A stretch of DNA of 64,000 nt from Hyparrhenia diplandra (Eukaryota > Streptophyta > Magnoliopsida > Poales > Poaceae), in NCBI GenBank assembly GCA_015847255.1, contig JADLZK010011219.1:124001-188000 (forward strand), written 5' to 3'. Below the pieces are notes generated by a model. The model searched no databases and was not told where the DNA came from. It was given only the letters and a program-made list of their open reading frames with translations. The position numbers were made by a program, and so were the translations under genes. Positions 47,535-60,000 of this stretch are shown piece after piece (positions within the stretch are counted from its first letter, which is position 1; every line of letters starts with the position of its first letter).

Positions 47535-49976
47535 ATGGAGGTCGCCCAGCCGCAAGCGAGCGACGCCCAGGGAGGTGCCATGAAGCTGCTGTTCGTGGAG
47601 ATGGGCGTCGGCTACGATCAGCACGGCCAGGACATCACCGCCGCCGCCGTGCGCGCCTGCAAGGACGCCATCACCTCCAACTCCATCCCCGCCTTCCGCG
47701 GCGGTACGAAACAAATTCGCCGACCCCGCTGTCCTGTCCCCTCCCCAGCTTGACAGACATTTCGTCGAACATGTCGCCAGCACGGCAGTAGATGCTGAAC
47801 TGAACTGGGTTCTTTTGGTTGTGGGCTGCGCCTTCTGCAGGCTCCATTCCCGGAGTGAACACCGACCAGATGAAGCTGCAGATCAAGCTCGGGGTGCCGA
47901 GGTCGACGCAGCACTTTCTGGATGCCGAGAGAGTCAAGGCTGTCTTCCCCTAGTGAGCATTCTCTCTCCCATTTCTTCGCTGGTGCCTGTTAAAACTTTG
48001 AAATTTAGCAATCCAAGTGCCGGACAGTTGCAGTGCAATGGTGTGATGGGTTTTACAGTTCACAATAAAGTAGACTTTTTTGGCGCCCTGGTTATTTCTG
48101 AGAATCTGAGATGATGATTTTATGAGCATACATCAGTGGTTAGGGAGCACAAATAGGTTGCAACCATCTTTTATACTTGGCCTCTGATATAGTCACAAAA
48201 GTCATCAATTGCAGAATGTATGAGCCTAAGACAAGGATGTTTTCCTAGCACAATTGCATTGATCTGCATAGAGAACTTTTCTGGCTGCAGTGCTCATAAG
48301 TCATGACAGTATGGAAATTTGTTAGTGTGGTCCTCACCAGTTGAGATTCCACAGAATGTGCACAGAGACCACAATACCAATGGTTTGGTTTTGGCAGTCG
48401 TGCGCTTTGATTAGAGATTCGTATTCATGTACAACCCTATACTATCTCCTTGACCTATATGACAGAATGATATTCCTTTCTCTGACCTCATTTCCCCTGG
48501 TGACTGGGTGGAGCTTATGGCTCTGTTCGGTCCATTACCAGATGTTGCCATGCCTCATTTTCGCCTAACTATAGCTGATGTTTGCTTCATGACGGAAGTT
48601 GTGGTAGGTCACACGCTTCATAGGCGCCATTAGTTCATTTTTGCATGCCATAGCTCACCTAACTTGTGGCGCTGTTTTTCGTGCTCCACACTTATGGCGC
48701 GGCCGAAGCTCTGTCATGGCCTGCAGTAGGGAGCCAAACAGGCCCTAAAAACACATGATTTTCCCCGCTTTAGTCAAGCTTCTATGAAATGTTTCTTTAA
48801 TAGTTCATTGAGTCAGCATCAGCATCACTCAATGAGAATACCTTAGTAAACAATTTAAGCTATCATCATTTAGTAAACATCCATTGGAACCATCACACCA
48901 CCTAAGACTGGCAAATACTTGAAATAGGACAGCGAAAACACTAGAATTTCTCTTGGTCGGTAAACAAAGGGTAAGGCCATCTAGAAAATTCAGGACTAAG
49001 TAGTAAGTACACCCTTTTTTCAGTAAAAACAATATCCTGCACATTATTCATACTAGATTTTATACCTAGTCTTCCATCAAATATCATGGCAGATTAGTTC
49101 ATTTTATTACTGTAAATTGGGTTATGTAATGTTCAATAGCTGTACATTGTAATTGTAATTTTATATAAGATGATGTCAAGTTGTAAAAGAAATAATTTAT
49201 GTGAATTCATATTACGTAGGTGTATGTCGGTGTTATATCTTAAAAAGCAGTTATATTTTACTTGAATCATTGTGAAAGAATGTTGTATAAGTTGAAAATT
49301 GTGCGGATACTCATGCAGTTTTCATGTTGACTGCACCTTTAGTAAGATTTGCATAGAGTGCACTAGTTAAAATACTTCCTCCGCTCCAAATTATATCTCG
49401 TTGTGACTTTTCTAGATACATAGCTTTTGCTAAGCATCTAGTGTACATACGACTTGCAATTTGGAATGGAGAGAGTTGTTACTTTCTTCAAAAAAAAAAA
49501 AAAACAACTAATTATTCAGTAGCTGCTCAACAAGATTGTCAATGTGATTGACAATGTAAAAACCTGGCCAAAATCAAGTATCATGGGTGGGATGGTATTG
49601 GCAGGACAAATGTCACTAACAAAAAATTAAGCAGGCACCTTATCAAATTCAGTGGAATATATTTTTGCTTACAACTATCAGTATCGATGCTGCAAGGTGG
49701 TGGCAGGCCTTTCTGGGGGTCAAGTTAGGGTAATCATGAGTGGACACTCATAAAAGGCGTGCCCTGAGAAAATGTGCATTGCTGTGTAATTATAGTGTGC
49801 GTCCTTGTTTCTGGATCTCATGTGCCATTGTCTCGATCTTTTACAGTGGCAAGATAATCAGCTTTGAGGTCGTCGACGGTGGCATGATCTGTTCAAGCGG
49901 CGTGTGCCTGGAAGCAATGGGGGATAAGAACGATGACTGCTACATAGTCAATGCTGCAGTTTATGTCGGCTACTGA
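47535..49976 (+). CDS. Lin0512-family conserved protein, three exons
   Basis: Exons 47535-47703, 47841-47952 and 49847-49976 sum to 411 bases, 136 residues, with GT/AG borders and no frame break. The product matches the Lin0512 family, conserved from bacteria to plants and of unknown function. Recognisable stretches are MKLLFVEMGVGYDQHGQDIT, IPGVNTDQMKLQIKLGVP and VDGGMICSSGVCLEAMGDK, ending IVNAAVYVGY. An in-frame ATG at 47580 would start exactly at the conserved MKLLFVEMG and may be the true start. No transit peptide or membrane segment is evident, so it may be cytosolic. Intron 2 is 1.9 kb and contains a Stowaway MITE. This is the only multi-exon gene here without an indel. Confidence 0.88.
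47953..49846. other. Intron 2 of the Lin0512 gene
   Basis: AT-rich intron with a Stowaway copy and an A run at about 49490-49504. No other gene seen. Confidence 0.5.
49375..49475. mobile_element. Stowaway MITE in the Lin0512 intron
   Basis: It starts CTTCCTCCGCTCCAAATTAT after a TA and ends CAATTTGGAATGGAGAGAG. The internal TCTAGATACATAGC motif is shared with the copy at 15.2 kb. Shorter than the others, apparently internally deleted. Confidence 0.7.
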
Positions 49977-52066
49977 TGTAATTCCAGAAGAGTTGCTTTC
50001 ACCAGGTACCTGGAACGGTAGAGGTTGGTTATGGCTCCTCAATTGCAGAAAACAGCTGTTGTTTTCCTACCGCAATAAGCCAATGAACATACAGTTGCTA
50101 TCAGCATTCCCATTTGGTCTTCAAGCATTTCTTGGTCACTCTTGCGATGGATCCATCGCGCAGATGCGTCGGCTTGGCTATCAGAACTTCAGCGACAGCA
50201 CCGCGGGCCCTGTCGTGCACGCTGCCCGGCGGGCGGGTGCTGGTCATCGTTTTTTTGGGGCGGCGATGCAGCTTCTGGTCATTAAGACCTTTGACAGTGC
50301 AGCAGGTTGCCGCCGCCCCGACGCAGACGGCGTCGGCTGCTGTTGCATCGCGCCGTGTCCTCAACGAACTCGTTGCCAGGTCGCCAAACAGATCATGCCC
50401 AGAGTGTGCATCCACGCAATCAGTCTGCTTTGGCGCCGATCCATCCAACCAACAATCTTTTTCTTTCTTTTTAATACGCGGACGTTTTTTTTTTTTTTTG
50501 GCAATACGCTAAACGTTGTTTCGTTAGCTAAACAAATGCTTCTATGTTTCAACCCTTCCAAAGAAACTGTTTCAATGAAATTTCATTATATCAACTGCTT
50601 GATGTATTCTTGTATTTATCTATGAGCATAAATATTCCTTTTTGTGAGAAACAATCATCTCTAAGAGTTTGGCATAATTCACTCTCCAAAATTAAAGTTT
50701 CAGTTATTTAAACGCAATAGAGGAGAAAGTAAAGAAAAACTTCTGCAAAGTGAATACAGAACTTTTCGTAAATTAACCAAACGAAACATGTGTCTGTCAT
50801 TTATGCAAGTGAACACAAAAAAAAAAGTGTCTATTTACACATGGGCCCTTCCTCTCGGGATCGACGCTGGGAGCAGAGGATGGAGGACGACCAATCTGCC
50901 CGACTCGTGGCTCGCTTGCCAACAACGCTAACCCCTGGTCGAGCAGCAACAACCCACGGTGACCTCGTGCTCCAGCGTGCCCTCCGTGAAGCGCACCCTT
51001 GCGACATGCACCACAGGGTGTTGCCGCAATGACGATGCGCTTGCGCCACAGGGAGGATATGGACCGTGCCTTGGGGATCTGGCCCTCGAACGGCCTTGAT
51101 GAACTCGGGGAGCCAATGGGGATCTGGCCCTCGAACTTGGCCTTGATGAACTCGGGAGCCAGGTCGCCGACCACAGCACCACCACGGTCAGTGTCCGCAA
51201 ACGTGTTACCCACGCGCATATATGCGCGCTCGGGAGGAATTTTTGCGAAGTTGGGAAAGATGGAGGAGATGCTTAACTGTAGGAGAGAGTTTTCTCTCAT
51301 TTTATTACTAAAAATTTGAAGATGGAGAATGAACATGCAAAAATGTTGGGATGCTCAAACACCACCTAATAATATGTTAATAAGAAACGTTTCCCAGACA
51401 CCACCTATGTATCGATGTATGCAAGAAACAAAACTTTTAATCTCTATTGTATAGATTCTATCTTGTACGTAGGACGCTCGTTCTTCAGCTCTCCACGGTC
51501 TTCGTATACATGCACGTTATGCACAAAAAAATATTTCAGGACACTTGACTACAGCGTTGTTGGCACAGATTTTTAAAGACCATGTGCATACTCGCACGCC
51601 ATTTGCCTCGCGTTTTCAGAATGTGGCATCATCATAATAATTCCGAGTCCCACAAACTTAGTACGTTCAATTAATATTTTCTTAGCTAGGACCTAGGAGT
51701 AGCAAGCACTGAAAGACATTCGGTTACCCATTCAATTCTGCCCAACAATCAATACAATAGATAGAACAGATCAATATCTGTTTGGTGCGGATCCGGTTAT
51801 CTTAGGATGCAACCTTAAAAAAAAATTGGGTGAAATATGGCAGGCTGGATTCAATGTTTCATAAATTATATAACGGTTTCAAACAAAATTTTTGAATAGG
51901 CCACATTTTACATTGACCTTTTCACAATAATGTTCAGGGCTCATCAAAAGAGATCACATCTACTGTACGACTGGCATTTCCTAAGCTTGCCTTCCTGTAA
52001 CGAGCAAAATTGTGATTGTCCCTGTCTCCATGTGCCACAAAGGTAAAAGATCAAGTATCATGAAGT
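49977..52066. other. Intergenic between convergent genes
   Basis: Holds the 3' ends of the Lin0512 gene (plus) and RRP5 (minus). At about 50830-51260 a GC-rich, coding-like patch contains a duplicated phrase (GGATCTGGCCCTCGAAC at about 51077 and 51120). It may be a captured gene fragment, but I do not recognise it. A possible minimal poly(T) insertion sits at about 50473-50509 (AATACGC on both sides). Confidence 0.35.
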
Positions 52067-55000
52067 TCAAGGGTTGTCTTGTGACGGCAGTGAACTCTGA
52101 ACATATTCAATTGCCTTCTGCTGCACAAGCTGAATTCTTTCGTTGTCCTCACCCAGTGACTTCTCGAAATTAAGGTACTTCTTGAACAAGAACTGTGACG
52201 GTGAAGCACACAGCATTGAGCATAATGATCAAGTCCAAAGAACAAGACACATCTTATTATAACTTTTTACCAATAAAAAAAATAAAATAGAGAAGCACAA
52301 AAACAAAATAGGTAATCATGTCAGTGTTACAGTAACAATCCAATACCAATCCAAGCAATCATGTCAGTGTTACAGTAAAAGGAACAAAGATGCTAGATTT
52401 CATGGCAGAGACACAACTAAGAAATAAGCCAACACCCATTCAAGGTTGAGTTTTAGCAAGAAAAAGTAACATAAAAGCAAAATAGGTAATATTTCACTCA
52501 TGAAATCAAGTAAACACAGGAAATTGAAAGCAGCATGATGGCAGAATCACTTGTTATCACAGTACATATAAGGCAGCAAAATACTCATACAATTGGAAAG
52601 GAGCCATACCTGCATCTTTTTTGGAGGTAGGGTAAGACAAGTCACCCTCTCAAACAATGCCCGTATAACTTCTATGTCACCAAGGCGGATTTCCTACAAA
52701 AGGGCCATGTATGTCACCAAACTTGCATAATTTGAAAGAATAAAAAGTACAGATGTCATTTTGACGAATTTAGTGCTCCTTACTTGGTCAAGATAAACAC
52801 TCCAAAGGTCTGTTCTTTTTGGGTACTCCCATAATATTAGTTCAAATCTGGATCTTCCTTCTTCAGGCACCCCACATTTGAATTCTAGAATAGCTGTCTG
52901 CGAGAGGAACTTTATGCGCTTCCTATGTGGCAAACTTAGAAGCGCCACGGTTTACAATGGATTTGATGTACTCAACATCCTTGCCTTGCTTGAGGGCAAA
53001 CTGAATGCGGCATAACCATATCTGCAGTTACATTATACAAGTCGAATAGGATCTCCAGATACGAATAGGGCAAACTGAATGTGGCATAGCCTTATGGTTT
53101 CAATTCAGGGGAAAAGTACAAACTAACCTTGCAGGAAGCCTTGAACCTTTTGGTCATTCTGTCTAGAAGTTCATCTGCAAGTTCGTACTGTTCGGTCCTC
53201 TAGTACATTGCAAGAAGAGCCAAGTGCAACTTTTTTCGGATCACAATATTGCAAGGCTCTTTGGAATACCTTTTTTCACAGCATCCTGTGGTGTGCACAA
53301 TCAAGTGTCTCAGTATGTCCAAGTATTGCACAGCAACAAAAAATACATCATTATTCAGCTTTACCTCCGTGGACTACCGTATTCATTTTCCAGGTTGAAA
53401 TATGCTACCCAAACATTAAGTTTCTCCTCTTCTTCTCTGGGGATTATTGTTTTTAAAGCCCTAAAACCATGAGACAGTTGTAAAAGATGACAAGTGAAGC
53501 ATCCAAAAAGCTTAAATAAATTAAACGGAAAAAGGACAAACACACATCATCTGAATTGACAGAAACAAGGATTTTTTTTTTGAAAGAATGTTTCAACAAG
53601 TAAATTCTACATCCTTCAAAAATGAAACCAACGAGACTTAAAATCAAAATCTATCAACACTATTAAGATGATAGAAAGTAGACACACCAAACATCTTTTT
53701 CGATATTAAAAACAAAAGTTTTGGGAAGCAGAGATACCAAAGATCTTTTCGATATTAAAACAAAAGTTTTGGGAAGCAGACAGACCTCTCAGCTACTGCA
53801 CGTGCTTTCTCAACATCTGCAAGATCTAACAAAGTGGCCATATATTTTATCCAGACAAAACTACTATTTGGGAGCTCCTGACCAACTTCTCAAAATCATC
53901 TGGAGTTTGTGGTACATCTCCCTGCAAAGCCCTTTCCTCCATAGCACTGATTTCTAGTTCCCTGTTGAAAACCATAGAAAAGATGTAAAGTTTGATGCAT
54001 ATGAAAAACGAAATAAGGTCACAAAGTAGAATCAAATGTGTGAATACCTTTGTTTTCTTGCTTCCTTCTTTAATTGTTTATCATTCTTTTTTAGCATTTG
54101 CTTCAGTTCCATTGGCAATTTCAAGACCTTTGTTATTATTGTTATTATCATCTTGGTCAGAACCTTCAGATTCATCCAAGGAAACCTGAAGAGGCGGCAC
54201 AGAAGCCCTTGGTTCTGCTTTGCTATGAACTAAACTTCTATTATGATATTCAACCATCTGAGGGGCAACACTGATGTCCATAAGAGCACTTTCGTCATCT
54301 TCATCATCATTTGTGTCAGCAGTCAGATCAGAATCAAAGTACGACTTCTTCATTCCAAGTGATACTCGATGCCGCTTCTCATCGATCTTTATTTAGAAAA
54401 ACAATGAATTTTAAAATGTGCAATGGCAAAATGAAAATCCTGAAAAAGAAAAAACCTTACCTTCAGAATTTTGGCTTTAACCATATCACCAGCTTTATAG
54501 AAAGAGTTAATATCAACAGCAGGTTCATCAGAAAGTTCTGATACATGGCACAGACCAACCTGCAAAAAGAGTATATTTACAAAAACAGAATACACAATGA
54601 TTTCAAAATGCTGAGTCTAATGATAAAAATGTACCAGTTCACTTCTCCGAATTGTAACGAATAATCCAAAGGATTCAACCCGCTTAACTTGGCCATCAAT
54701 GATATCCCCAACATGCAAATCACTATAGCTTATATCATCCAGCTTTTCCGATTTGGAACCAGTGGTCTTCCTAAGTGATGCCTCAACTCTCCCTGATGAT
54801 GGGTCCGTTGACAGGACCCTGCAGATTTTTGTTAGTTTCATAGGACAACACATCTGTAATTTATATGAGCATTTGAAAATGGTAAGATCTCACCTTCCAT
54901 GTACAAGCATTCCAACAGGGAAATCCTTCTGTGGATTTTCAACATATTCATCTGACAAGTTTGATAGAGTAATCCTAGCCTCAACCATTCGGGAAAGCAT

Positions 55001-57011
55001 AATAAAACATCCTTTGGAATTAACATTCTTCACATAGCCCTAGAATTTTAGCAGAACAAATCCGTCACTTCACATTACACAAGATACACTTAGTAATAAA
55101 TGATAAAGAAAAACACGCCTTTATTTATCAAATATATTCACCAAAAAAATAATTCAATTTATTTACAGCTAAACTCGATTCACTAGCTTTTTTTCTCTGT
55201 CTTGGCTGCCTATTACATGCCGTTATTTTCCACCTTTCACCAATATATATGTAGGTTTTGTTTTCCTTTTTCTGTAACTCCTCTCTTCATTCTTTTTTTT
55301 GGGTAAAATGCATAGTAGGGGACTCCCCTACTGTATTTCCCCTAAAAGAACTAACTTCAATTCATGGCATATTACAACTTCAGCAATGACAATTGACAGG
55401 TATAAACAAAAAGTTTAATGTCAGTTAAAGCTTTGCAGGCAACCTTGGGACTAGAGGTAAAAAAACACAGATGTTCTGGTACAGAATATAGGGAATTCAC
55501 ACACAATTATACTATGCGAGTTGACACCAACACTATTTACAGCTTTTTTTTTTTTTTTTTTTGTTGGCAAGTGGATTTGTTTTTCATGAATGATAAATCT
55601 ATAAATCTAATATATGTTTTAGATAATGCTTGAATTATAGACTTGTCTTAAACCCATGTTAAATTATGTCCATTGCAAAGAACTTCAGATAAAAAGTAAA
55701 ATAGTACAAAAATTGTGAAAAAGTACCTTAATCTCATTTCAGGAGCAGATCCATGATCTTCTCAATACGGGAGGTACAGGTTGTCCTAAGAAACAACAAT
55801 GATACATGATGTGAATGACAATGGGAATGCTACGTATACTTTCTGTACAATGTAACAACAATCAAAGGGCCTGCTTGGCTGTGTAGTAGTGGCTCAGTAT
55901 TTTACCCCCAAAAGGGGGTGATCTGGAGCTAATGCTTCATATACAAAGCCAGTTTGGAGCACCTTTTATGTTTTTAAATGGAAGAGAACACTTAACACAT
56001 ATCCTTAATTTATGAAAAAATAACATGATCTCTAGCACTTACAGATCATCAATTAGTCCCGAGTTGTTAGAGTCTCTGATCAGGTTTGATGAACGGAGTG
56101 ATAGATCAACTCGAAGTGATCCTTCTGAGCGGCTCACAGACAGGACCTTGCACTTCACAAACTGGCCCTCACAGAATCCAGACAAGGGTTCAGCCACCCA
56201 TGAGTCAACAATTTCAGTATAATGAACCCTCCCATGGAGATGAGGTCCAATCTGAATGACAAGCCCACCAACACCAGGTAGAATTTTTTTTAACACGTCC
56301 ACCAATGATATCTCCTTGTTTTGTTTGTTCAAACACAGAGGACTTTGATTGTTGTATTTCATCTATATTCGGTTGTGTGCATTGGTTATCAAGTGCCTTC
56401 AACCGAAGCAACCTTTTCTCCCGGTTCACACTGATAACACGACCTTTCACTGCTTGACCTACACTAAAGTGCTGCTGGAATTCTTTTCAGTTCGCTGGGC
56501 TCGAAGAACTATCGAGTACAAACAAATGAGCCATAACATTTCTTGATACAGTTAACCAGACCCATTCCTTATCCACCTTGACGACATAGGCACGCACAAT
56601 CTCATTTGTGGTGTGATTTTGTTCTTTTTTAGCAGTTAATTCTTCGAACTCTCCTGTTCAATTTCGAGTTAAAAAAAGATCCAACAATAAGAAAAGTTAG
56701 CCATTCTCAAAGATTAAGAAAACACAAAAAGGTACAAAAAATGCAAAACAGTTGGCATAGAGGATTTTAGATATGGATGAAGAATGAAAGTGGTAAGATT
56801 TATATGAGATGATTGTTTATCATGGAATAGACAAATTAAAAATAGATATTAAAGCATACCCTTGACTATACATGGCCTAATAGACAATTCCCATTTGAAG
56901 TTTTTTGCCACTCTTTCCAGAAGGTTCAGCCTTAGCAACAATTCTGGCAGTAAGCTTTTGCCCTATTCTGAGTTTACTAAAGGGATGCTCATCAGAATCC
57001 TCTTCAAGAAC
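52067..57011 (-). other. RRP5: RRP5 exons 22-34 (last S1 repeats, linker, HAT repeats)
   Basis: Exons: 56860-57011, 56043-56653, 55727-55785, 54894-55039, 54635-54818, 54461-54559, 54047-54386, 53786-53961, 53365-53460, 53128-53285, 52784-53021, 52610-52693, 52067-52192. Breaks: an extra A in 56860; several in the long 56043 exon, including an A8 run; a missing T in 55727; an extra A in 54047; a missing C in 53786; an extra A, an extra T and a TAG codon in 53128; an extra G in 52784. The acidic linker is in 54047 and the HAT-type repeats are in the last six exons. Confidence 0.75.
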
Positions 57012-60000
57012 CTATGAGAAATGTATCACTAATTAGTAATTAGCCAATACGCATTATCATAAGGCATCTCAAGCAATGTCTGGTGTTCACCTCAGTAATA
57101 TGGATTCTTCCATGAAGATTGCCACCAAATTGCAGTAGAAGTTCAAGTGGCTTGATATCAATAATCTGATGTCCAAAACGTATTTGTTTAAGTGAAGTTT
57201 GTAGACAATGAAACAAAAACAGTTACCAATTTTAGGATCATAATTGAAAATAGTAGCACCTCTGCTTCAACAAGTGATCCAATTTTGTAGCCTGATTTCT
57301 TAGCCCTTTTAGAATCAGAGAGGGCAGAATACAATGCTGAAGCTTTTTGGTAGTAGGATAAGTCTTCCAGAAGAGTCAGAGCTTGGGATATTTCCAACAA
57401 CCACAGTAATCCTTCAAAAAGGGAAAAAAGAAAAAATAAGAAAACAAGTCGGTGAGATATTCCAGATAAGAAATCACTCTTCTTTATTGTTCTGCACTCA
57501 AGAAAAGTACAATCTTTTCTAACACAATATCATTCTTTATTGTTTGGCTCACATGCTCCTGCTTGGGCTATGATAGTTGCAAGCTCGAGCAGATATTAGC
57601 TGGGATCACATGAGCAAAGCTTATTTATACATTAGATGACCATATCAGTAGACTAATTACAACATTCTTCTGTAGTGATAAAGCTGCAATTCGAAATCAA
57701 TTTATGTACTCAAGACTGATAAAATGATAAGCCTACCCTAAATGAATTTATATCAACAGATGAATCATAACATTGTTCTGCACTATCTAGTACAAATAGA
57801 AAGGTTCAAGATTCCTCAGCATTATGTCAAAGCCTTCAAAGGGGTACTCAAATAGTGAGATTAATTAGAACATTGTTCTGCACTATCTAGTAGACTAGTA
57901 CAAATAGAAAGGTTCAAGATTCCTCAGCATTCATGCCAAAGCCTTCCAGTAAGGGTACTCAAATAGTAGCAGATACTTCGTCCAGTTGGAAATACAAGTC
58001 CAAAAAGGTTTGGCAAAGGTTAAACTTTTTTCAACTTTGAGTAGTAATATTATACAAAATATATTATCTTTAATGAAAAAGGTTAATGTATTAATACATT
58101 ATGAAATAAGTCAATAACTATTACAATGATTACAATTTATCTAGTAATGCTGAATTGCTGATCTTCCCTTGTCAATCTATATAAATTTTTACATATTGAT
58201 GATAAATGTTAAAAAGAGTTTGACCTATGACTATGACAAACTTTGATGTTCTTATATTCCCCATCGGAGAGAAGTATGTAACAAGGCAAGAATTTGGAAT
58301 CAAAATAGGGCAAACTTCCAATGTTACCGTTGTCCATTATCATAGTGGTGGTGCTGAAGCAGTTGTGAGTTGTAATCCATCAGTGGTGCAAAACCAATTG
58401 CATAGTTGTACTCAGGGATGGAAAGGACCTGGATTAAACAAAACAACAAAAAAGTAAATAATTGCCATCAGTCTACAATTCAACAAACAAATTGGTCAAC
58501 AAATAGAGTAATGTACACACCACATAGCTCTCTTTGATTATTTCCACAACTGCATTCACTTCCTCGTGAAGCTCCAAGTCTGCAACTGTAGACCTTTGGC
58601 GTTTCTAAAGTGAAACAAGAGATACAATGAAAAGTTCTGATAATACATGAAAGAGATTGAATATATAGTTTCAAAAAACTGCATATCGTGCTTACAACAA
58701 TACAAAAATGGGGATTGAGATGCTGGTAAAGTTGTTACAATATGATACAATGTTATAACCTATGCCAAGGTAAAGTTGTTATAACCTATGGTCTGACCAG
58801 GTATACTAACAAAGTAACAAGTTCACACCAATGGTACAAACATTACCTTCTTTTTTCCAACATTTCGGACGCTGCCAATTAGCTCTGGTTTAAGGGACAA
58901 GTTAACAACTCCATCAGATAAATCCAAAACAAGGCCTTTCACAGAAGATCCCACTTTCACACTACTGCCACCAACTGCAAAAATTGGAAAAGATAAAATT
59001 TGGCAGGATTGCTGGTTGGATAGTTATTATCATGAAAGGACAAAATTACTTACGTTGATGGTGCTCGATTAAACCAACAACATCTGGATGGTCTTTGAAG
59101 TTAAGGATAATACCATATTCTTCTATTGCTCCAACCTCCCCCTCAGCTAAGCTACCAATGCCAAAACTGTGAGCCCAATCGTTTGCTTGAGTACTTCAAT
59201 GCTGCAATCTATATCAAAGGTAGCCACAAATGATAAGTGCATGCTAAAAACATCATTATAAATAAGCTTAACATATCAGCATATGAAATTTTATCTACAG
59301 TGTTACTGGCAGTGGTATTTTGATCTAAGCTAAAAGTTATTGAATAAAATACCCTACATCAAGACCCACAGCAAACTCACACACCCTAGATTATCTTGTA
59401 GGAGACCAATAGGCCACATCTATCACATATGCCAGCAAATGAGCCAGGATGCCCTGGGAGTATACATAAAAATGAAAAATAGCATCCGTACAACTACATA
59501 CAGTAACATAATACAAGAAAATAGCCATTAGTTACACATTCCCACAAGAAAACTGTAACTACTTGGCAGGTTTCCACAAAATCTCACGTCCTCACACATG
59601 AAGAACTATCATTACCAGCTACTATCGCCATTTCAAATTATAAGATGTTTTGGTTTTTCTAGATATATTGCTTTTTGCTATTTATTTATTTAGTATCTAA
59701 GTGCAAAAAGCTATGAATCTAGAGAAGCCAAAACATCTTATAATTTGGAATGGAGTACCATAAAGTTTTGGAAACTTCTATTCAACATAGAGTAAGAGGT
59801 AATTGTTTTTATTATAACCTTCTGATCCAGAAGAAAGTATCCTTGAATAAATGAAGAATCTGTTGAGGAGCACATTGACTGTTGAAGTGCGAGTTTTACT
59901 CTAGCAGTTTCCGCATTTACCTGAAAGGGGAGGAACAAAAAAATTTAGAAGAACACAATTAACAGAGGATAACAACAAATATATACCAACAATTATGGCA

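Noticed and set aside
50114..50512. Frames downstream of the Lin0512 gene
   Set aside because: Probably 3'UTR and repeat DNA; no domain, and the Lin0512 protein is complete at 49976.
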